Origin: Streptomyces agglomeratus
GTDB lineage: Bacteria > Actinomycetota > Actinomycetes > Streptomycetales > Streptomycetaceae
DNA length: 64,000 nucleotides
Assembly: GCF_001746415.1 (NCBI RefSeq)
Contig: NZ_MEHJ01000001.1
Location: 3,493,001 to 3,557,000 of the forward strand
Direction of reading: 5' to 3'
Both the position numbers and the translations under genes were made by a program. A model generated the notes under the pieces. The model made no database searches. It was not told where the DNA came from and was given only the letters and a program-made list of their open reading frames with translations. Positions within the stretch are counted from its first letter, which is position 1, and each line of letters starts with the position of its first letter. Positions 20,553 through 29,485 of this stretch are shown piece by piece.

Positions 20553-21578
20553 ATGCACACCGTCGCCGTGGCCGTGGTCGAGGAATCCGGCATTCCGCTC
20601 TGGGAGCTGTACGAACTGTCGATCGCCTGCACGGTCTTCGGCATCAGGCACGCGGACCTCGCAGACCCCTGGTACGACCTGCGCCTGTGCGGCATGAAGA
20701 AAGCAGCCCCCGCCCCGGGCTTCTCCGTCAGCACACCGCACGGGCTCGACGCGCTCGCCGGGGCGGACACCGTGATCGTGCCGTCGGTCCCCGAAGCGTG
20801 CGCCGAGGGCGGTGAGGACGTACCGGCCGAACTCGTCGAAGCGCTGCGAGCGGCCGCCGACTCGGGGGCGCGGATGGTGTCGCTGTGCACCGGCGCCTTC
20901 GCGCTCGCCGCCGCCGGGCTGCTCGACGGCCGCCGCGCCACCGCCCACTGGCAGCACACAGCGGCGCTCGCCGCGCGCCACCCCGAGGTCCTGGTCGACG
21001 ACTCGGTCCTCTACACCGACGACGGCAACGTCCTCACCAGCGCGGGCGCCACCGCCGCCCTCGACCTCTGCCTGCACCTGGTCCGGTGCGATCTGGGCGC
21101 CCAGGTCGCGAACCAACTGGCCCGGCGCCTGGTCGTGCCCGCCCACCGCACGGGCGGGCAGGCCCAGTTCATCGACCAGCCCGTGCCGCAGACCGACGAC
21201 GACAGTCTGGGCCCGGCGCTCCAGTGGGCAACGTCCCGTCTCCACGAGCCGCTCACCGTCGAGGACATGGCCCGCCGGGCCCGCATGAGCCCGCGCACGT
21301 TCTACCGGCGCCTCCAGCAGTCGACCGGCACGACCCCGCTCCAGTGGCTGCTGGCCCGCCGCCTGTCCCGCGCGCAGTCGCTCCTCGAAACGACCGCCCT
21401 CCCGATCGACCGCGTCAGCGAGGAATGCGGACTCGGTACGGCGGCGAACCTCCGCCGCCACTTCACGCAGCACATCGGGGTCTCCCCCAGCGACTACCGC
21501 CGCAATTTCGCCGGTCACCGCACGGGCGGGCACCGCACGGCCGGAGAGCGAGAGCTCCTGGTCAGTCGAGCACCTTGA
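20553..21578 (+). CDS. DJ-1/PfpI-AraC family transcriptional regulator (GlxA type)
   Basis: The 341-residue protein has an N-terminal DJ-1/PfpI-like glutamine-amidotransferase domain (about residues 1-190) with the elbow-Cys block MVSLCTGAFALAAAGLL followed by RRATAHWQH. A C-terminal AraC helix-turn-helix pair (about 225-320) includes MARRARMSPRTFYRRLQ and DRVSEECGLGTAANLRRHF. It is divergent from the reductase at 19548, which makes that gene its likely target. Its 3' end overlaps the convergent DUF4241 gene by 17 nt. Ligand unknown. Confidence 0.92.
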   Translation: MHTVAVAVVEESGIPLWELYELSIACTVFGIRHADLADPWYDLRLCGMKKAAPAPGFSVSTPHGLDALAGADTVIVPSVPEACAEGGEDVPAELVEALRAAADSGARMVSLCTGAFALAAAGLLDGRRATAHWQHTAALAARHPEVLVDDSVLYTDDGNVLTSAGATAALDLCLHLVRCDLGAQVANQLARRLVVPAHRTGGQAQFIDQPVPQTDDDSLGPALQWATSRLHEPLTVEDMARRARMSPRTFYRRLQQSTGTTPLQWLLARRLSRAQSLLETTALPIDRVSEECGLGTAANLRRHFTQHIGVSPSDYRRNFAGHRTGGHRTAGERELLVSRAP

Positions 21579-22815
21579 GGTCGGGGAGGTGTCCGGTCTG
21601 TACGACGACGGCGGCGACGTCGCCGGACTCCGACCTCCCCACCCAGACGGCATACGTGCCGTCTCCGTCGGTGCAGAACGACAACAGGTCGGCGGAGAGC
21701 GCCTCCTCCGTCGTGCGCAGGAAGCCGTTACCCAGCTCCTCCGCTTCGACGGCCCGCTGCCCGGCCGCCTGCCGGAAGGGCTCGGAGAGGGGCTGCCAGG
21801 CGGCGCCGTCCGCGAAGCTTCCGGCGGCGACGTCCGTACTGAACCCATAGGCGTGGCCGTCCGGCAGGACCCTGAGGTCGTCCTCCGGGGCGAGCCCCAT
21901 CTCCCACTCGGCCACCGGTTCGTCGCTCACGCGCAGCCGGACGGCCGGTGTGTCCTCATGCTCGACGTGCGCGCCCATGAACTCGTACGCGCAGTGGGTC
22001 CAGGCACTTTCCACGACGTACTCACCGGCCGGGACCCCGACGGTCAGTTCGCGCCCGTCACCGGTCCACGGGCAGTCGACGACGAGGCGCCCGCTGGGTA
22101 CGCGTACGGTCCCCACCGGGCGGACGTCGAGGACCGTCATCGGTTCGAAACTCGTCCACAGCCGGGTCCCCGGCCGGAACAGCGCGTCCAGGTGGAGCGG
22201 CCGGGCGGGCCGGGGCGGGAGCCACGGCTCCGCCTTCTTGCCGGCCCGGCCTTCCGTCAGCGGTGCCGCGTCGCCCTCGAAGACCAACGGCAACCCGTCG
22301 AACCCCTGCTTGCCGGCGGTGAACGGCTCCCACTCCCCGAACGCGGGCCGGGCCCGCCAACGCTGCTCGTCCCCGATGGAGGGACGGGTGGAGAGGGAGC
22401 CTCCGGACCGGCCGGCTCTTGTCGTCCGGACCGCCCCGCCGTCGGCGAAGAGCTCCAGCGCGTCGACGCGGCAGCGGTCCTCGTCGAACTCCGCCGCGTC
22501 CGGCCCGTCGTACTGCCGGCTCTTCGTGTACCGGCGCAGCAGCCGGTCGCCGTCCAGCAGCCGCAGGTCGAACTCGTCGGTCCGCCGCCCCGGCTCGTCG
22601 TACCCCCACACCCCGAGGTAGTGGTCCTGCCACGACACCAGCCACACCTCGACCGGAGCCGCCCGCCCCGCCACCCGGAACACCACGACGTACGGCAGCC
22701 CGGCGCCGTCCCGCGCGGCGGCCCGCTCGCGGCTCATCGGTCCGCGCACCTCACACGCCGCGAAGTCCCATCCCTCCGCACAGGACACCGCTACAACCGC
22801 TCCCGACCCGCCCAC
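21562..22815 (-). CDS. DUF4241-domain protein
   Basis: The protein is 417 residues from GTG 22815. The C-terminal half (about 240-417) has the DUF4241 pattern (GEYVVESAW, GAHVEHEDTPAVRLRVSDEPV, GYGFSTDVAAG-like block and TYAVWVGRSESGDVAAVVV). The N-terminal half has a second beta-rich region with a YLGVWGYDEPGRRTDEFDLRLL segment. There is no signal peptide or membrane segment. Function is not known to me; DUF4241 proteins are widespread in Streptomyces. The start is uncertain: an internal ATG in GPMSRERA is 26 codons further in. Confidence 0.75.
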   Translation of the reverse strand: MGGSGAVVAVSCAEGWDFAACEVRGPMSRERAAARDGAGLPYVVVFRVAGRAAPVEVWLVSWQDHYLGVWGYDEPGRRTDEFDLRLLDGDRLLRRYTKSRQYDGPDAAEFDEDRCRVDALELFADGGAVRTTRAGRSGGSLSTRPSIGDEQRWRARPAFGEWEPFTAGKQGFDGLPLVFEGDAAPLTEGRAGKKAEPWLPPRPARPLHLDALFRPGTRLWTSFEPMTVLDVRPVGTVRVPSGRLVVDCPWTGDGRELTVGVPAGEYVVESAWTHCAYEFMGAHVEHEDTPAVRLRVSDEPVAEWEMGLAPEDDLRVLPDGHAYGFSTDVAAGSFADGAAWQPLSEPFRQAAGQRAVEAEELGNGFLRTTEEALSADLLSFCTDGDGTYAVWVGRSESGDVAAVVVQTGHLPDLKVLD

Positions 22816-22892
22816 CCCGTACCGCCTCGTGTCGTTCCAGCAATGGCGACAAAACTAGCGGCCGGGTCCGACACCGATGCGCGGCGCGGGCG

Positions 22893-23765
22893 TCAGCGGG
22901 CCCAGTGGAGCTTGTGCGTACGGACCGTGTTCCTCAGCCGCTCGGCCTTGCCGCCCACGACCTCCGCCGGGAGGCGGCCGTCGTCCGGGCGTACGTACGG
23001 CTCGCTGCGGCAGATGCGGCACAGGCCGCCGGACAGGGATTGCGGCGTGCCTGGGGCCTGACAGTCGGTGCACTCCATGACGTACGTGCCCCGGACCGGA
23101 GCCGGCGGCTCGGGCGGGAGCCGCTTGACCAGCCGGTTCTGTACGAAGCCGAAGGGGTGCCGGACGGGGTCGGGCAGCATCGAGGCGACGGCCCGCACGA
23201 GCTGCGCCTCGGTGGCTCCCCGCCGGAACCACTCCCCGGCCAGTGCGGCCAGCGCCTCGCATTCCGCTGCCGACAGCGCGAGTTGCGGATGCCGGTGGAC
23301 GAGTCGCGCGAGGGCGTCGTGCCCGCGCGCTTCCGGCTCCTGTACGGGGGCGGGGTCGGCCAGCCCGGACTGCGGAACATCGCCCCCCAGGAACGCGGCC
23401 CACCAGGCGTCGGGGCGGGGCGTGCGTGTGAAGAAGGTCCGGAAGACCCACCGCGCACCCTCCGCGTCCTGCACGTCCCGGCGCACGCGCCGCAGGTGCC
23501 CGGCCTCGGAGAGCCGCCGCAGAACGGTGCCGATGGCGCACTGCCCGTAGCCCTCCAGCTCCCTGGCCAGCGCCTTGATGGAGATGTCGGCGCCGTCGGG
23601 CAGCCGGTCGATGTAACCGGCGACGGCCGCTTCACGCTTGGGCAGATGTGCGAAATCGCGGGCGCGGCGGGGTTCCTGGTCGGGGGCGGACCGTTTCCCG
23701 AACCCGGGCTTGGCCATCGGATGGGCGGGGGCGTGCAGGGCGGGACTAAGCTGCTGAGCAGCCAT
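22893..23765 (-). CDS. Winged-helix DNA-binding protein with C-terminal Cys pairs
   Basis: The 290-residue protein starts at ATG 23765, behind a GAGG site (the frame stays open upstream but without coding bias). Residues about 35-110 look like a winged helix (ISIKALARELEGYGQCAIGTVLRRLSEAGHLRRV), as in the MarR-like group. The C-terminal region has two Cys pairs, CTDC and CRIC, about 20 residues apart, which could bind zinc. No catalytic motif was seen. It diverges from the XRE/DUF397 operon over 345 bp, a layout common in streptomycetes; whether it regulates that pair is unknown. Confidence 0.75.
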   Translation of the reverse strand: MAAQQLSPALHAPAHPMAKPGFGKRSAPDQEPRRARDFAHLPKREAAVAGYIDRLPDGADISIKALARELEGYGQCAIGTVLRRLSEAGHLRRVRRDVQDAEGARWVFRTFFTRTPRPDAWWAAFLGGDVPQSGLADPAPVQEPEARGHDALARLVHRHPQLALSAAECEALAALAGEWFRRGATEAQLVRAVASMLPDPVRHPFGFVQNRLVKRLPPEPPAPVRGTYVMECTDCQAPGTPQSLSGGLCRICRSEPYVRPDDGRLPAEVVGGKAERLRNTVRTHKLHWAR

Positions 23766-24110
23766 GAGATCGACCTCGTAACGATCTTGTTGGTCAGACC
23801 CCTGTGCGGTGTTCCACCACCGCATGGGGGTCGTTTTCGTCGTGCCGCACGCTACACGGCGACAGCGGTACGTGGCGACACGGTCACGAAACGTCACCCG
23901 CCATGACACGCCGCCGAGTTGGCGCACCGCAGGGAGGGTGGGCGGGAACAGTCCCACCCCCCATTCCCAGTAAAAGAATCTCGACCCTCGCCGCCCGAAG
24001 CTCAAGCCCCCGGGGGCCGCACTGTCACGTTCCGTGTCCGGTCGTTGCGCTCTGCACATACGATGGACGGAACGGCGGGCGACAACGGTGTTGACACGCA
24101 TGGGAGTTCA
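23766..24110. other. Divergent promoter region before the XRE/DUF397 pair
   Basis: No gene is seen in these 345 bp. A TACGAT hexamer (24059-24064) is a plausible -10 box for the plus-strand XRE gene, though no good -35 is at 17-18 bp. TAGCGT on the minus strand (23849-23854) could serve the winged-helix gene. A GGGAG ribosome site stands 4 nt before the ATG at 24111. Confidence 0.4.
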
Positions 24111-24956
24111 ATGGTGAACAAGCCCAACAGGGGACTGAGCTTCGCGCAGGGCAAGGTCGGATGGCCGTTCTTCGGCTCAGAACTCAAGCGGCGGCGAGAA
24201 GCGGTGTCGCTCACCCAGCAACAGCTCGGGGAGCGGGTCTACGTCTCGGGGACGTACATCGGCCTGATCGAGGCGGCCGTCCGCAAGCCTCAGCTCGACC
24301 TCGCCCGGCGTATCGACAGCGAACTGGGAACGGACGGGCTCCTGGCCCGCATGTGCAAGGAGCTGATCGACAGCAGTCCGCACGCCGCCTACTTCGCCGA
24401 CGCTGCCGAGCTTGAGGTAGAGGCCGTCACCATCAGCGAGTACGCCCCCACGCTCGTGCCGGGCCTGTTGCAGACCGAGGAGTACGTACGGGCACTGATG
24501 GCGCCTTCCGCACCACTCCTGCTGGACAGCACGCTGGTGGAGACGCGGGTCAGGGCGCGAACAGACCGTGCGGCGCTGCTCGACAATCCCACAACACCGG
24601 TGTTGTGGGCCGTGCTGCACGAAACCGTGCTCCGGGTGCCCGTGGGTGGAGAAGCCCTCATGGCACGGCAGTTGACGCACATCGGCCGCCTCGCGCACGA
24701 CGAACGGATCCTGGTCCAGGTGCTCCCCTTCAGCGCCAATGCGCACGCCGCGAGTGGCAGCATGTTCGCCCTCATGACGTTCGCGGAGGCACCGCCGGTC
24801 GCATACTCGGAAGGGCAGTACTCGGGACAGCTGTTGGACACTCCCGCCATGGTGGCCAAGTACCGGCTGTCCTACGATCTGATCCGGGCCGCCGCGCTGT
24901 CCCCGGAGGCGTCCCTGTCCCTGATCGAATCGGTGGCGGAGGACTACAAAGCATGA
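24111..24956 (+). CDS. XRE-family regulator with DUF5753 domain
   Basis: The 281-residue protein has an N-terminal helix-turn-helix (about residues 22-75: LKRRREAVSLTQQQLGERVYVSGTYIGLIE). The C-terminal DUF5753 domain (about 95-275) includes the recurrent EYAPTLVPGLLQTEEYVRAL and SGQLLDTP blocks. This architecture, followed by a small DUF397 gene, is the BldB/WhiJ-type pair frequent in Streptomyces and linked in some cases to development or antibiotic control. The start ATG 24111 has GGGAG 4 nt upstream. The stop overlaps the next gene by 4 nt. Confidence 0.93.
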   Translation: MVNKPNRGLSFAQGKVGWPFFGSELKRRREAVSLTQQQLGERVYVSGTYIGLIEAAVRKPQLDLARRIDSELGTDGLLARMCKELIDSSPHAAYFADAAELEVEAVTISEYAPTLVPGLLQTEEYVRALMAPSAPLLLDSTLVETRVRARTDRAALLDNPTTPVLWAVLHETVLRVPVGGEALMARQLTHIGRLAHDERILVQVLPFSANAHAASGSMFALMTFAEAPPVAYSEGQYSGQLLDTPAMVAKYRLSYDLIRAAALSPEASLSLIESVAEDYKA

Positions 24957-25168
24957 GCAGAGCCCACGACCTGTGCGCCGCCGCATGGCGCAAGTCGTCC
25001 TACAGCAACGCGGACGGCGGGAGCTGCGTCGAGGTCGCCGACGGTCTGCCCGGTGTCATGCCGGTGCGGGACAGCAAGATCCCCGGCGGCCCCGCACTCA
25101 CCTTCGGCACGGCCGCCTGGTCGTCCTTCGTCACCGCCGTGAAGGACGACCGACTGCCGCGCGGCTGA
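24953..25168 (+). CDS. DUF397-domain protein
   Basis: The 71-residue protein begins in an ATGA overlap with the XRE gene. It has the DUF397 signature AAWRKSSYSNADGGSCVEVAD, then VRDSKIPGGPALTFGTAAWSSFV. These small acidic proteins are partners of the upstream XRE regulator and may act as an antagonist in a toxin-antitoxin-like or switch arrangement; that is inferred from related pairs. Confidence 0.93.
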   Translation: MSRAHDLCAAAWRKSSYSNADGGSCVEVADGLPGVMPVRDSKIPGGPALTFGTAAWSSFVTAVKDDRLPRG

Positions 25169-25196
25169 GTGCTCACCGCCAAGCGGTGAGCACTCA
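25166..25196. terminator. Bidirectional hairpin between DUF397 and menJ-like genes
   Basis: Perfect 14-bp arms TGAGTGCTCACCGC (25166-25179) and its inverse (25183-25196) around CAA. The left arm includes the DUF397 stop codon. It sits between convergent genes. Confidence 0.82.
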
Positions 25197-25210
25197 TACT
25201 GCGGGGCTCG

Positions 25211-26521
25211 TCAGGAATTCGGTGCGACCTTCGCCAGGCCGTTGATGATGCGGTCCATCGCGTCGCCGCCCGTCGGGTCGGTCAGGTTGGCCAGCATCTT
25301 CAGCGTGAACTTCATCAGCACCGGGTGCGTCAGGCCGCGCTGGGTGGCGAGCTTCATGACCTTCGGGTTGCCGATGAGCTTCACGAACGCGCGGCCCATC
25401 GTGTAGTAGCCGCCGTACGTCTCCTTGAGGACCTTCGGGTAGGACTGGAGGGCCAGTTCGCGCTGGGCGGGGGTCGCGCGGGCGGTCGCCTGGACGATGA
25501 CGTCGGCGGCGATCTGGCCCGACTCCATGGCGTACGCGATGCCCTCGCCGTTGAACGGGTTGACCATGCCGCCCGCGTCGCCGACCAGCAGCAGGCCCTT
25601 GGTGTAGTGCGGCTGGCGGTTGAAGGCCATCGGGAGCGCCGCGCCACGGATCGGCATCGTCATGTTCTCCGGGGTGTAGCCCCAGTCCGCCGGCATGGAC
25701 GCGCACCACGCCTTCAGCACCTCGCGCCAGTCCAGCTCCTTGAACGCCTTGGAGGAGTTCAAGATGCCCAGGCCGACGTTGGACGTACCGTCGCCCATGC
25801 CGAAGATCCAGCCGTAGCCGGGGAGCAGCCGGTCCTGCGGGCCGCGCCGGTCCCACAGCTCCAGCCACGACTCCAGGTAGTCGTCGTCGTGGCGCGGGGA
25901 GGTGAAGTACGTGCGTACGGCCACGCCCATCGGGCGGTCCTCGCGGCGGTGCAGGCCCATGGCGAGGGAGAGGCGGGTGGAGTTGCCGTCGGCGGCGACG
26001 ACCAGCGGGGCGTGGAAGGTGACCGGGGTCTTCTCCTCGCCGAGCTTGGCGTTGACGCCGGTGATCCGGCCCGTGCGGGGGTCGACGATCGGCTCGCCGA
26101 CGTTGCAGCGCTCGTAAAGGCGGGCGCCCGCCTTCTGGGCCTGGCGGGCGAGCTGCTCGTCGAAGTCGTCGCGCTTGCGGACGAGTCCGTAGTCGGGGTA
26201 CGACGCGAGCTCCGGCCAGTCGAGCTGGAGGCGGACGCCGCCACCGATGATGCGCAGGCCCTTGTTGCGCAGCCAGCCCGCCTCTTCGGAGATGTCGATG
26301 CCCATCGAGACGAGCTGCTTGGTGGCGCGCGGCGTCAGACCGTCGCCGCAGACCTTCTCGCGGGGGAACGCGGTCTTTTCCAGCAGCAGGACGTCGAGTC
26401 CCGCCTTCGCCAGGTAGTAGGCGGTGGTGGAGCCGGCGGGTCCGGCCCCGACGACGATCACATCTGCGGTGTGCTCGGAGAGGGGCTCGGTCACGGCGGG
26501 ATCTCCCGTAAGACTCGACAT
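25211..26521 (-). CDS. menJ: Geranylgeranyl-reductase-family flavoprotein, probable menaquinone reductase
   Basis: The 436-residue FAD enzyme has the dinucleotide motif VGAGPAGSTTAYYLA (about residues 24-38), a CGDGLTPRA block and the second FAD motif LLVGDAGGMVNPFNGEGIAYAMESG. It closely fits the MenJ/geranylgeranyl reductase family, which saturates isoprene units. The MenJ role in reducing the menaquinone side chain is known for mycobacteria; here it is inferred from the nearby menG and mqn genes and the nuo operon. Saturation of an archaeal-type or carotenoid-related lipid is the alternative. The start at 26521 is an ATG; a conserved N-terminus of about 18 residues precedes the Rossmann strand. 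Confidence 0.8.
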   Translation of the reverse strand: MSSLTGDPAVTEPLSEHTADVIVVGAGPAGSTTAYYLAKAGLDVLLLEKTAFPREKVCGDGLTPRATKQLVSMGIDISEEAGWLRNKGLRIIGGGVRLQLDWPELASYPDYGLVRKRDDFDEQLARQAQKAGARLYERCNVGEPIVDPRTGRITGVNAKLGEEKTPVTFHAPLVVAADGNSTRLSLAMGLHRREDRPMGVAVRTYFTSPRHDDDYLESWLELWDRRGPQDRLLPGYGWIFGMGDGTSNVGLGILNSSKAFKELDWREVLKAWCASMPADWGYTPENMTMPIRGAALPMAFNRQPHYTKGLLLVGDAGGMVNPFNGEGIAYAMESGQIAADVIVQATARATPAQRELALQSYPKVLKETYGGYYTMGRAFVKLIGNPKVMKLATQRGLTHPVLMKFTLKMLANLTDPTGGDAMDRIINGLAKVAPNS

Positions 26522-26619
26522 CGCGTACGTGCCCTGGGGGCACAGGTCAGAGGCAGTCTATTGGGGGGTGCGGACGGCGCTTCGGAAGGGTGGGCGTGGA
26601 GTCGGCGCGTGCCCCCGCC

Positions 26620-26685
26620 GGAGGTCGGTCGGGGGTCGGCCAGATGTCGGCCGGAGGCCGCCCGGAGGTCAGTCGGAGGTCAGTC
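26620..26685. repeat. 11-bp repeats of GGAGGTC(A/G)GTC type
   Basis: GGAGGTCAGTC occurs twice head to tail (26664-26674 and 26675-26685) and once with one change at 26620-26630, with related GTCGGCC words between. The second tandem copy covers the stop codon of the zinc-ribbon gene. Confidence 0.7.
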
Positions 26686-27678
26686 GAGGCTCCAGGTGGC
26701 GAGTGCCGTTTCGAAGGTCCTTCGGGCGTACGGCCAGTCCCGGTCCCTGGCCTTGGTGTAGATCGAGTAGTCGGTGCCGTTCGCCGCGATGTAGCCCTGG
26801 TCGATGGCGTGCAGCGTCTCGCCCGTCTGCTTGTCCGTGAAGGTGTACTCCCAGATCGCTCCCGGACGGCCCTGGAAGGTGTTGTGTTCCAGGCGCAGGC
26901 GGCGGAAGTCCTTCTGGTTCGCCCGGGCCTTCCTCTCGATGGTGAGGAAGTTGTCGTACGACGAGGCGTACGGGGCGTTGCGGACGACGCCGATGAGCAG
27001 GTGCTCCATGCCGGTGGAGCCGGCGTAGGTGATCTGGCCCCGGTCGGCGCCCTGGCGGGACCAGACGTCGGGGACGGCGAGGGAGAAGCCGGCGGGGTCG
27101 GACACCCGGCGGTAGCCGGCAGGGGCTTCGGGGGCGGGAGGGGGCGCCGTGGTCTCGCGGACTTCGGGGGGGTCGGGGATCTCCTGCCCGGGCGTCGCGG
27201 TGGTGGCTGGCGGCGACGCGGGAGCGTCGGAGGCCGGCGGGGTCGCCGCTTCCTCCGTGGGGGCGTCGCTCGTGACCACGAGGGGCTTGTCGTCCCGCGA
27301 CTGGGACGGCCCGGCGCCGTCGTCGTCGCTCAGCAGCATCACCCCGGCGGTCGCGCCGCCGCCGATGAGGAAGGCGGCCGTGAGCGTGACCGCCCAGACC
27401 CGCACCGGACTCCTGCGCGACGCGGGCGCGGGCACGGGCGACGGCGCGGGCAGGGGTACTGGCGGGGGCGTGTGGTGCACCGGCGGGGGCGTGTGAGGCA
27501 CCGGCGGGGGCGTGTGAGGCACCGGGTGGGGCGGCGCGGGGGCGGCCGTCGCGGTCTCCATCGCCTCCAGCGGTACGGGAGGGACGTACTGCGGCTGTGG
27601 CCGTTCGCGGCCGCACCTCAGGCAGTAACGGGCGTCGTCGGAGACCTCGGTCCCGCAGTGCGGGCAGTGCAGCGGCAT
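26680..27678 (-). CDS. Zinc-ribbon membrane protein with Pro-rich linker and extracytoplasmic domain
   Basis: The 332-residue protein begins with a zinc ribbon, CPHCG (residues 5-9) and CLRCG (19-23). A cytoplasmic Pro/His-rich linker (about 30-85) with three PHTPPPV-like repeats follows. One transmembrane helix (about 93-113, VWAVTLTAAFLIGGGATAGVML) is followed by an acidic/Pro/Thr linker and a C-terminal domain (about 190-332). That domain resembles serine/threonine-kinase-associated or PknD-like sensor modules of actinobacteria (DPAGFSLAVPDVW, then HLLIGVV). No kinase domain is present. Predicted topology is ribbon inside, C-terminal domain outside. Function unknown. Confidence 0.8.
   Translation of the reverse strand: MPLHCPHCGTEVSDDARYCLRCGRERPQPQYVPPVPLEAMETATAAPAPPHPVPHTPPPVPHTPPPVHHTPPPVPLPAPSPVPAPASRRSPVRVWAVTLTAAFLIGGGATAGVMLLSDDDGAGPSQSRDDKPLVVTSDAPTEEAATPPASDAPASPPATTATPGQEIPDPPEVRETTAPPPAPEAPAGYRRVSDPAGFSLAVPDVWSRQGADRGQITYAGSTGMEHLLIGVVRNAPYASSYDNFLTIERKARANQKDFRRLRLEHNTFQGRPGAIWEYTFTDKQTGETLHAIDQGYIAANGTDYSIYTKARDRDWPYARRTFETALATWSLD
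27461..27523 (-). repeat. 21-bp tandem repeat coding for PHTPPPV units
   Basis: Three contiguous 21-nt copies (27461-27481, 27482-27502, 27503-27523) lie in the Pro-rich linker of the zinc-ribbon protein. The last two are identical; the first differs at two positions, giving a His-His variant. Confidence 0.9.
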
Positions 27679-27782
27679 GGCCCCATCTTGCCCGGCGGGC
27701 GACCGGCGTCAACCACGTTCGCGCGAGCGCCCGTTGGCCGCGCAGCACCGCCCACTCCGGTCCGGCGTCGCCCGGCGCCCCT

Positions 27783-28694
27783 TCAGAAGACCGACAGGCC
27801 CGTCAGGGTCGTGAAGCGGTCCAGCGCCGCCACCCCCGCCACGGAGTTCCCGCGCGCGTCCAGCCCCGGGCTCCACACGCACAGCGTGCACCGCCCCGGC
27901 ACCACCGCGACGATCCCGCCGCCCACACCGCTCTTGCCCGGCAGCCCGACCCGGTGGGCGAACTCGCCGGCCGCGTCGTACGTCCCGCACGTCAGCATCA
28001 CCGCGTTGATCTGCTTCGCCTCGCTGCGCGTCAGCAGGCGCGAGCCGTCCGCCCGTATCCCGTGGCGGGCCAGGAAGCGGGCTGCCAGCGCCAGGTCCGC
28101 ACAGCTCATCTCGATCGCGCACTGCCAGAAGTAGTGGTCGAGGAGGGTGGGGACGGGGTTGGTGATGTTGCCGTACGACGCCATGAAGTGGGCCAGGGCC
28201 GCGTTGCGGTCGCCGTGCGCGGACTCCGACTCCGCGACCTTCGGGTCGAAGGCCAGGTCCGGATTGCCGCTCTCCTGGCGGAGGAAGCCGAGGAGTTCGC
28301 TGCTCGCGTCGCCCGTCAGGGTCTGGAGGCGGTCCGTCACGACGAGCGCCCCGGCGTTGATGAACGGATTGCGCGGGATCCCGTTCTCGTACTCCAGCTG
28401 GACCAGGGAGTTGAACGGGTTCCCCGACGGCTCGCGGCCCACGTGCGCCCACAGGTCGTCGCCGCCCGTGGCCAGGACCAGCGCGAGCGTGAAGACCTTG
28501 GTGATCGACTGGGTGGAGAAGGGGCGCTGCCAGTCGCCCACGCCGTACACCCGGCCGTCGATGTCCGCCGCGGCCATGCCGAAGTGGCGCCGGTCGACGG
28601 CGGCGAGCGCCGGGATGTACTCGGCGGGCCGGCCGCGGCCGATCTGGGGCGCGACGTCGTTCGCGATCCGCTCCAGGACGGACTGGTAGTCCAC
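27783..28694 (-). CDS. glsA: Glutaminase A
   Basis: This enzyme hydrolyses L-glutamine to glutamate and ammonia in the cytoplasm. The 303-residue protein has the serine-dependent, beta-lactamase-like fold. The catalytic Ser63-x-x-Lys66 lies in FSTQSITKVF, with conserved blocks ENGIPRNPFINAGALVV, NRNAALAHFM-like GDRNAALAHFMASYGN, and GLPGKSGVGGGIVAVVPG with the catalytic region near the end. It lacks the STAS or cyclic-nucleotide domain some glutaminases carry. It follows menG by 9 nt on the same strand, so it is probably in that transcript, although no pathway link is obvious. Confidence 0.96.
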   Translation of the reverse strand: MDYQSVLERIANDVAPQIGRGRPAEYIPALAAVDRRHFGMAAADIDGRVYGVGDWQRPFSTQSITKVFTLALVLATGGDDLWAHVGREPSGNPFNSLVQLEYENGIPRNPFINAGALVVTDRLQTLTGDASSELLGFLRQESGNPDLAFDPKVAESESAHGDRNAALAHFMASYGNITNPVPTLLDHYFWQCAIEMSCADLALAARFLARHGIRADGSRLLTRSEAKQINAVMLTCGTYDAAGEFAHRVGLPGKSGVGGGIVAVVPGRCTLCVWSPGLDARGNSVAGVAALDRFTTLTGLSVF

Positions 28695-28703
28695 GGGGAG
28701 CTC

Positions 28704-29399
28704 TTACTGCGGCTTCGTGCCGCGGTGCAGCGCCACGACGCCGCCCGTCAGGTCGCGCCAGGCGACCTTCGACCAGCCGGCCTGCTGGAGCCGGGACGCC
28801 AGCGCCGGCTGGTCGGGCCAGGCGCGGATGGACTCGGCGAGGTAGACGTACGCGTCCGGGTTGCTGGAGACCGCCCGCGCGACCGGCGGCAGCGCGCGCA
28901 TCAGGTACTCGGTGTAGACCGTGCGGAACGGGGCCCAGGTCGGGTGCGAGAACTCGCAGATCACGACCCGCCCGCCGGGCTTGGTCACCCGGTACATCTC
29001 GCGCAGCGCCGCGTCCGTGTCCTGCACGTTGCGCAGGCCGAACGAGATGGTCACCGCGTCGAAGACGTCGTCGCGGAACGGCAGCTTCGTCGCGTCACCG
29101 GCCGTCAGCGGCAGGTGCGGGTGGCGCTTCTTGCCCTCGCGCAGCATGCCGAGCGAGAAGTCGCACGGGACGACGTACGCACCGGTGGCGGCGAACGGGA
29201 GCGAGGAGGTGGCCGTGCCCGCGGCGAGGTCGAGGACCTTCTGCGCGGGGCGGGCGTTCACGGCCCTGGCGACCTCCTTGCGCCACACCCGGTCTTGCCC
29301 GAGCGAGAGGACGTCGTTGGTGAGGTCGTAGTTCGCCGCCACGTCGTCGAACATCGACGCGACTTCGTGCGGCTGCTTGTTCAGGGATGCGCGGGTCAT
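28704..29399 (-). CDS. menG: Demethylmenaquinone methyltransferase
   Basis: This enzyme transfers a methyl group from S-adenosylmethionine to demethylmenaquinone, the last step of menaquinone synthesis. The 231-residue class I methyltransferase has the UbiE/MenG signatures [25 protein letters not shown], the SAM loop [12 protein letters not shown] (about residues 55-66), [17 protein letters not shown] and ICEFSHPTW. It lies in the same direction as mqnC and the reductase at 25211, fitting a quinone locus. Confidence 0.95.
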   Translation of the reverse strand: MTRASLNKQPHEVASMFDDVAANYDLTNDVLSLGQDRVWRKEVARAVNARPAQKVLDLAAGTATSSLPFAATGAYVVPCDFSLGMLREGKKRHPHLPLTAGDATKLPFRDDVFDAVTISFGLRNVQDTDAALREMYRVTKPGGRVVICEFSHPTWAPFRTVYTEYLMRALPPVARAVSSNPDAYVYLAESIRAWPDQPALASRLQQAGWSKVAWRDLTGGVVALHRGTKPQ

Positions 29400-29485
29400 G
29401 CTCCGTATTCAAGCAGTACGTCCCGAAGCGGCCGTCAGCGGAATCGGCCTTCGCCGCGTGCCCCGGCCGTACCGCGCGGACGGGG

